Shown here: piece by piece, positions 31,210-34,917 of the stretch
Layout: each line of letters begins with the position of its first letter
Position numbering within the stretch: position 1 is the first letter of the stretch
Assembly: GCA_002507565.1 (NCBI GenBank)
Contig: MOXJ01000035.1
Coordinates: forward strand, 1-34,917
Length of the DNA: 34,917 nt
DNA from: Candidatus Reconcilbacillus cellulovorans
GTDB taxonomy: Bacteria > Bacillota > Bacilli > Paenibacillales > Reconciliibacillaceae
Direction of reading: 5' to 3'
Made by a program: the position numbers and the translations under genes
The notes under the pieces: generated by a model
Databases searched by the model: none
What the model saw: the letters and a program-made list of their open reading frames with translations, nothing else
What the model was told of the DNA's origin: nothing

Positions 31210-32121
31210 ATGCGGACTTTCCTTCTGCGCATCATGCCGGCTATTGTCGTCCTCGGACTGGTTGCGGCCGCCTGCGGGCCGGCGGGCGGCGAACGTGCCG
31301 TCGTCGATCCGCAGCCGTCGCCGTCGGTCGAAAAGCTGAATCAACCCCCCGTCGAACCGATCGTCCGCCGCGAAGGCAATGCGGTGTATATCGAGATGAC
31401 GGCGCAGGTGACGAACGTCGAGATCGCCAAGGGCGTTTTCTACAACGCCTGGACGTTTAACGGAACGGTTCCGGGACCGGTGCTTCGCGTGCGACAGGGC
31501 GACGTGCTCCATTTTACCCTGAAAAATCTCGATCCTTACGTGCCGCACTCGATGGATTTCCACGCGGTGCACGCGGCGCCCAGCAAAAAGTTCGTCGACG
31601 TCATGCCGAATGAATCCGGTACGTTCGTCTATCCGGCCAATACGCCCGGCGTCTTCATGTATCACTGCGGAACGAAACCCGTCCTGGCGCATATCGCCAA
31701 CGGCATGTACGGCATGATCATCGTCGAGCCGCAAGGCGGTTTCCCCGGCGACGGCGACATCGACCGCGCGTATACGATCGTCCAGAGCGAATGGTACAAG
31801 GAGCACGATTTCGAAGCGTTTCTGAATGGCGAGCCGCAGTATGTCGTTTTCAACGGCAGCGACTTCGCTCTGAAGGACAAGCCGCTGAGCGCCAAGCCCG
31901 GCGACCGGATCCGGCTGTATGTCCTTAACGCCGGTCCGAACGAGGTGTCGTCGTTTCACGTCGTCGGAACGACGTTCGACCGCGTCTATCTCGACGGCAA
32001 CCCGAAAAACACGCTGTACGGCTTGCAAACCGTCATGTTTCCCGCCAGCGGTGGCGCGATCGTCGAGTTCGTCTCACCGGCCAATTCCTGCTCGAGGGTT
32101 GGCTTGCCCTTGGGCGGGTGA
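31210..32121 (+). pseudogene. nirK: Copper nitrite reductase, 3'-truncated
   Basis: The product would be an exported copper protein reducing nitrite to NO. The N-terminus has a membrane-targeting segment ending in AAAC (Cys 22), probably a lipoprotein signal. Two cupredoxin domains are visible. Type-1 copper ligands H113, C153, H161 and M166 and type-2 ligands H118 and H152 are present, as are D116 and H250, equivalent to the catalytic Asp and second His of known enzymes. The sequence is homologous up to about GGAIVEFVSP and then runs into a transposase fragment (junction near 32080-32090), ending 'ANSCSRVGLPLGG'. The last ~40-50 residues of the family, which include the third type-2 ligand (His306 in Alcaligenes numbering), are missing, so activity is unlikely. 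Confidence 0.85.
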
Positions 32122-32766
32122 AACATGGCGTGTTGGTCGCTGTAGAGCGCAAGCGGTACACCTTTACGCCGAAGCCCCTCGATCATGACGGTCACGTAGC
32201 CCTCCAACGTCTCGGCAGGACGGAAGGCGGCCGCGGCGACTTCCCCGGTGGCGTCGTCGATGATGCCGTGCAAGGTCAGCTGCCGGACCGCGATCCTCCA
32301 GCCAGGCATAAGGGGAGGCATCGATCTGCCACAGCATGCCCGCTTGAGGCTTGCGCGGCCTGGGTCGATGGATCTTTGGACGACGGCGCACGCGTGCAGG
32401 ACGCAAACCGCCTTCAAGGAGAATGCGAAGCACGGAAGACACGCTTAAGCGAATGTTCTCGTGCTCGGCTAACCGTTCGGTAAAGTGGGTTGCATTGCTT
32501 CCGAAGTAGCGGCCTTGATACAGGTGTTGGACGTGTTGTTTGAGCGAATCGGTCAAGGTGGGAGCCGGCTTACGGCCCCGATTCCCATGTGCGATCGCTT
32601 GTGCACCTCCGTGACGATATTGGGCCTTGAGCCGATACGCTTGACGGACACTGATGCCCAGGTTGCGTGCAACGTCCTGTTCCGTGAGATGGCCGTCGAT
32701 CCATTTTTCCATGACCATCACGCGTTTCAATTCGTTCTTTGTCAAGGTGATCTGCTCCTTGTTCAT
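32088..32766 (-). mobile_element. Remnant of an ISNCY-type insertion sequence with frameshifted, truncated transposase
   Basis: The transposase starts at ATG 32766 (MNKEQITLTKNELKRVMVME), with a helix-turn-helix region (LTEQDVARNLGISVRQAYRL), and reads to YAWLEDRG near 32285. One extra base at 32283-32286 (CCGG) breaks the frame; the other frame continues RQLTLHGIIDDATGEV to YSDQHAMFHPPKGKPTLEQE before the homology ends at ~32088, inside the truncated nirK. DDE-type residues seen are the Asp in QIDASP and the Asp in YSDQH; the last catalytic Glu region is gone. Normal length is about 400 or more residues, so roughly half is missing. No terminal inverted repeats or target duplication were found; the right end lies somewhere past 32766. 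Confidence 0.75.
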
Positions 32767-32836
32767 ACTGACATTTTCTCGGATCAGTTACACCCTGACA
32801 ATATCACAGAACAACGACACCAAAAAAGTTCCTACC

Positions 32837-32865
32837 TTGAAAGTTCCCAAGACCTTAATTACAAT
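32837..32865 (+). promoter_or_regulatory. Sigma-A promoter of the AT-rich gene set
   Basis: TTGAAA (32837-32842), exactly 17 bp, TACAAT (32860-32865). Transcription would begin near 32872, 31 bp before the 26-codon ORF. Confidence 0.65.
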
Positions 32866-32902
32866 AAATAATAACAATAAGAGTTTTAGGAGGTGTTGAA
32901 CA

Positions 32903-32983
32903 ATGTCTAACACGCGTCGATTGAGTATCGATATCGAGCCGCTGGTGGTTTATTGTAAGATTAAAAACTTTATACCTCTCTGA
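32903..32983 (+). CDS. 26-residue peptide of unknown function
   Basis: A short ORF, MSNTRRLSIDIEPLVV to KNFIPL, preceded by AGGAGGTG with an ideal 7-base spacer and by a well-formed promoter. The strength of both signals argues that it is translated. It has one Cys, a charged N-terminal half and a hydrophobic C-terminal end; there is no signal peptide. It lies 53 bp before a secreted protein with its own strong ribosome binding site, so it may be a leader peptide, a signalling peptide precursor or an immunity/toxin microprotein. I do not recognise it. Confidence 0.45.
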   Translation: MSNTRRLSIDIEPLVVYCKIKNFIPL

Positions 32984-33036
32984 ATGCTCTTACCGTGTTA
33001 TTAGTATCAAAATTATTATTCGAGGAGGCTCTAGTA

Positions 33037-33504
33037 ATGTTTAAAAAAACATTCGTTCTTTACACGCTTATTGCCGTGCTTGTTTTCGGTGCAATTCTTC
33101 CAGCCGAACAAGCTTCTGCCGCCTATGTAGCAAAGCCGCCGACAACGGTGAACGTAGCGTCGACGACAGGCGAAGGTGAAGTTCAACCTGCTGGTAAGCT
33201 TGGTCTAGGGGTTCGTGGAGCGTTGATTGTCATTAAAGTTGCCATCAAAGAAGGCGGCGAAGTGTTGTCTTATGTTGTAAAGTGGCTCGATAAAGATACT
33301 GCTAAATATTTGGCCGATAATTCATCGAAAATTGCCAATGGGATTGACAACGCAATTGAAAAAATAGATGATCTAACGGATTACACTACAGCGGTCATTA
33401 GGCAAATCGTTCTCGATGGTTTGCGTATTGCAGGAGTACCGGATAAATATGGAGTGGGTATTGCAGAGGCGATTGCAGCAGCAGTTGACTTTCTCTTACT
33501 TTAA
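33037..33504 (+). CDS. Secreted protein of unknown function
   Basis: A 155-residue protein with a classical signal peptide (MFKKTFVLYTLIAVLVFGAI, cleavage likely after AEQASA). The mature part starts with a Thr/Pro-rich stretch (~residues 30-55), then a helical region with GLGVRGALIVIKVAIKEGGE, SYVVKWLDKDTAKYLADN and a hydrophobic, Ala-rich C-terminus ending VDFLLL. It has no cysteine in the mature part. AGGAGG is 8 bases before ATG 33037; an upstream in-frame start at 32995 lacks one. Base composition is far more AT-rich than the flanks. The amphipathic, Gly/Ala-rich mature sequence could suit a membrane-active or cell-surface protein, but I cannot assign a function. Confidence 0.7.
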   Translation: MFKKTFVLYTLIAVLVFGAILPAEQASAAYVAKPPTTVNVASTTGEGEVQPAGKLGLGVRGALIVIKVAIKEGGEVLSYVVKWLDKDTAKYLADNSSKIANGIDNAIEKIDDLTDYTTAVIRQIVLDGLRIAGVPDKYGVGIAEAIAAAVDFLLL

Positions 33505-33526
33505 TCTTATTTAAGTACAGTAAATA

Positions 33527-33560
33527 GAATATGAGGAAGGAAACTCCTCTCCCTATATTC
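33527..33560 (+). other. Imperfect hairpin between the secreted and coiled-coil genes
   Basis: Outer stem GAATAT (33527-33532) / ATATTC (33555-33560) and inner stem GAGGA (33533-33537) / TCCTC (33545-33549) with a 5-base bulge on the right arm. There is no T-run after it, so it is a weak terminator candidate or an RNA-stability element. Confidence 0.35.
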
Positions 33561-33612
33561 TGGAAAATTGAAAAAGTTTATTTAAATAAAACATATAATG
33601 GTGGGGATGGTT

Positions 33613-34071
33613 ATGGAAGAAAAGCTTAATCAACTGATGGAATTGGTGGACAAACAAAATGCCATTATTGAAGATCTTAAGAAAAAGATCGAAACTTTAG
33701 AAAGCATGATCCAATATCTGTCTATTTGCAAAGTATCCAATGAGAAATATCCTTTTTATGATTTCGTTTTATCTTATGGTATTACAACTGAACAGCAATT
33801 TCAATTAAGAAGATTGTTCTTGGTTCTATCAGAAAAATTGTCTGGAAAATCGATACCTGAAAAATTTAGGGAAAAGGAGAGTTATTCAACTGACTTTCTG
33901 TTTCGTGACCTGCCTATCGAATTTGACGACGTAAAGAAGGCTATTTTAAAAATATGGCCAGTTGAAGATGAGCAATTACCTGTTTTATTGATAAAGGCAA
34001 TGAAAGGCCAAGGAATGCTGATTGACGTTTGTGACTATCTATTGTCGCAAATTGATGAGAAAAAACCTTAA
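33613..34071 (+). CDS. Coiled-coil protein of unknown function
   Basis: A 152-residue cytoplasmic protein. Residues 1-35 form a clear coiled coil (EKLNQLMELVDKQNAIIEDL followed by KKKIETLESMI). The rest is a compact-looking helical domain (YPFYDFVLSYGITTEQQFQL, RRLFLVLSEKLSG, DVCDYLLSQIDEKKP). I chose ATG 33613, which has GGTGGGGA about 6 bases before it, over ATG 33598, which overlaps a TATAAT box (33594-33599). It is AT-rich like the preceding gene. No family recognised; it could be the cytoplasmic partner of the secreted protein, judging only by position. Confidence 0.65.
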   Translation: MEEKLNQLMELVDKQNAIIEDLKKKIETLESMIQYLSICKVSNEKYPFYDFVLSYGITTEQQFQLRRLFLVLSEKLSGKSIPEKFREKESYSTDFLFRDLPIEFDDVKKAILKIWPVEDEQLPVLLIKAMKGQGMLIDVCDYLLSQIDEKKP

Positions 34072-34444
34072 ATCCCAGAACCCTTCCCCGCAGCGGCCGG
34101 TCCTCGCTTCCTCCCGCTGACCGTCACCGAGCCGTCGCCTTTGCTCACCGTTCAGGTCAGATCGGTCCGAATCGACCTCAAGCTCGGCTTTGATCCCCAG
34201 CTCAAAGCCGTGGTGCGTGCCCTGGAGGACGGCCATGTTCGAGCTGCGAAACCTGATTGTGGTCACTCAAGAAGCATCAGCGCCTCAATCAAAAACATCC
34301 ATCACAATACCGGATGCATGTCGGGCTCATCCGCTCACGTCAATCGACGTATTTGAGCGGCGCCTGAATATCAGGATCTGACTGTTCTCCTGTTCACCAT
34401 CGGTCCGACGCGAAGGGGAAGATGATCTGTAAGGAGAATCAACC
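34072..34444 (+). other. GC-rich stretch after the AT-rich insert; no firm gene
   Basis: Base composition changes abruptly just after the stop at 34071. A 48-codon ORF at 34235-34381 (MFELRNLIVVTQEASAPQSK) has GGAGG 6 bases upstream and could be real, but has no recognisable domain. An overlapping frame reads VRIDLKLGFDPQLKAVVRAL without a start or partner. I cannot assign either. Confidence 0.25.
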
Positions 34445-34917
34445 ATGATCCGCATCATCATCAAACTGATTCCATACGCACTCTGCTTGACGGTCTTAGT
34501 CTGCGGTTTCCTCGGGCTGAGCTGGTGGTATTACCACCGCACCTTTTCCGGCATCCTGGAATCGCACGGCATTCGCCCCCAGGACGTCAAACTGTCGCTG
34601 GAAACTTCCTACGCCACCTACTACCTGTATGAAAGAAAACGAAGCGACGGCCTCGCCGACATCGGCATCCTGAGCATCCAAAGCGCCTTCCAGCCGATCG
34701 CCGAAATTCGGTCGGGATATAAATTGGCCAATCAGTTTGAAAACACCTTTGATTCCACCCGTAAGGTCCAACATGTCCAGGCTTTTGGCCGCGTTCTTGT
34801 AGTGTCGAGTATCAAATTGTTCCTCATCACCGGCGGCGTCGTCCGGGACACGACGCCCGAGACGAAGATTCGCATCAAGAGCCCGAGCCGGAACCGGCTA
34901 TACGAACCCGAACAGTT
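34445..34917 (+). CDS. Membrane-anchored protein of unknown function, N-terminal part
   Basis: An open frame of 157 codons running off the right edge. ATG 34445 has AAGGAG 8 bases upstream. It begins with a single hydrophobic helix (IIIKLIPYALCLTVLVCGFL, then GLSWWYYH), followed by an extracytoplasmic domain with SLETSYATYYLYERKRSDGL and DIGILSIQSAFQPIAEIR and a run of beta-like segments. The topology (one N-terminal anchor, remainder outside) is all that can be said; no family recognised. Confidence 0.6.
   Translation, partial: MIRIIIKLIPYALCLTVLVCGFLGLSWWYYHRTFSGILESHGIRPQDVKLSLETSYATYYLYERKRSDGLADIGILSIQSAFQPIAEIRSGYKLANQFENTFDSTRKVQHVQAFGRVLVVSSIKLFLITGGVVRDTTPETKIRIKSPSRNRLYEPEQ

Overview
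The window comes from a GC-rich, spore-forming Firmicute, most likely a thermophile-like member of the Paenibacillaceae. The signs are a YdcC-type lipoprotein next to alr and the ndoAI/ndoA toxin-antitoxin pair, a CmpA cortex protein, a CotD-like coat protein, a tRNA order like Bacillus trnS, and many genes with TTG or GTG starts behind strong Shine-Dalgarno sites.

Left part (1-6.2 kb): the 5' end of an Rpn-type nuclease gene, then the conserved block ydcC-like, alr, ndoAI, ndoA, a terminator, and tex. A membrane-anchored Mrr-type endonuclease lies convergent to tex.

Defence island (6.2-17.5 kb): a complete type III-A CRISPR effector operon (cas6, cas10, csm2, csm3, csm4, csm5, csm6; almost every junction overlaps) sits between two CRISPR arrays. 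Both arrays run in the operon direction. Their 30-bp repeats differ at one base, and both leaders carry the same 47-bp palindrome-bearing block (45/47 identical). There is no cas1 or cas2. Array 1 is decaying (truncated repeat, internally duplicated repeat, degenerate distal end); array 2 is nearly clean.

Middle (17.5-21.1 kb): five tRNA genes on the minus strand (Asn, Ser, then Glu-Lys-Leu), sprT upstream of them, a small unknown gene, cmpA, a coiled-coil gene broken by an in-frame TAG, and a cotD-like gene. sprT plus the tRNA run has the same internal order as in Bacillus subtilis but is inverted relative to tex. The CRISPR island lies just beyond the terminal tRNA-Leu, the kind of position ICEBs1 uses in B. 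subtilis.

Sugar uptake (21.2-27.3 kb, minus strand): a YesM-type histidine kinase and AraC-type response regulator upstream of a binding-protein-dependent carbohydrate ABC transporter (binding protein and two permeases; no ATPase here).

Nitrogen-oxide cluster (27.5-32.1 kb): a YmaF-family gene, a CRP/FNR-family regulator, a double-DUF2249 protein, an NnrS-like membrane protein, a MIP18/SufT-type Fe-S protein and a copper nitrite reductase gene. Two promoters here carry GTGA-N6-TCAC sites centred near -41.5 with identical spacing to the -10 box, which suggests a local regulon. nirK is cut off at its 3' end by a frameshifted transposase remnant, losing the region that should hold the last type-2 copper ligand.

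Right end (32.8-34.9 kb): an AT-rich insert with a good promoter, a 26-codon ORF with a near-perfect ribosome binding site, a secreted protein of unknown function and a coiled-coil protein, then a GC-rich stretch with a partial membrane-anchored protein. I recognise none of these proteins.
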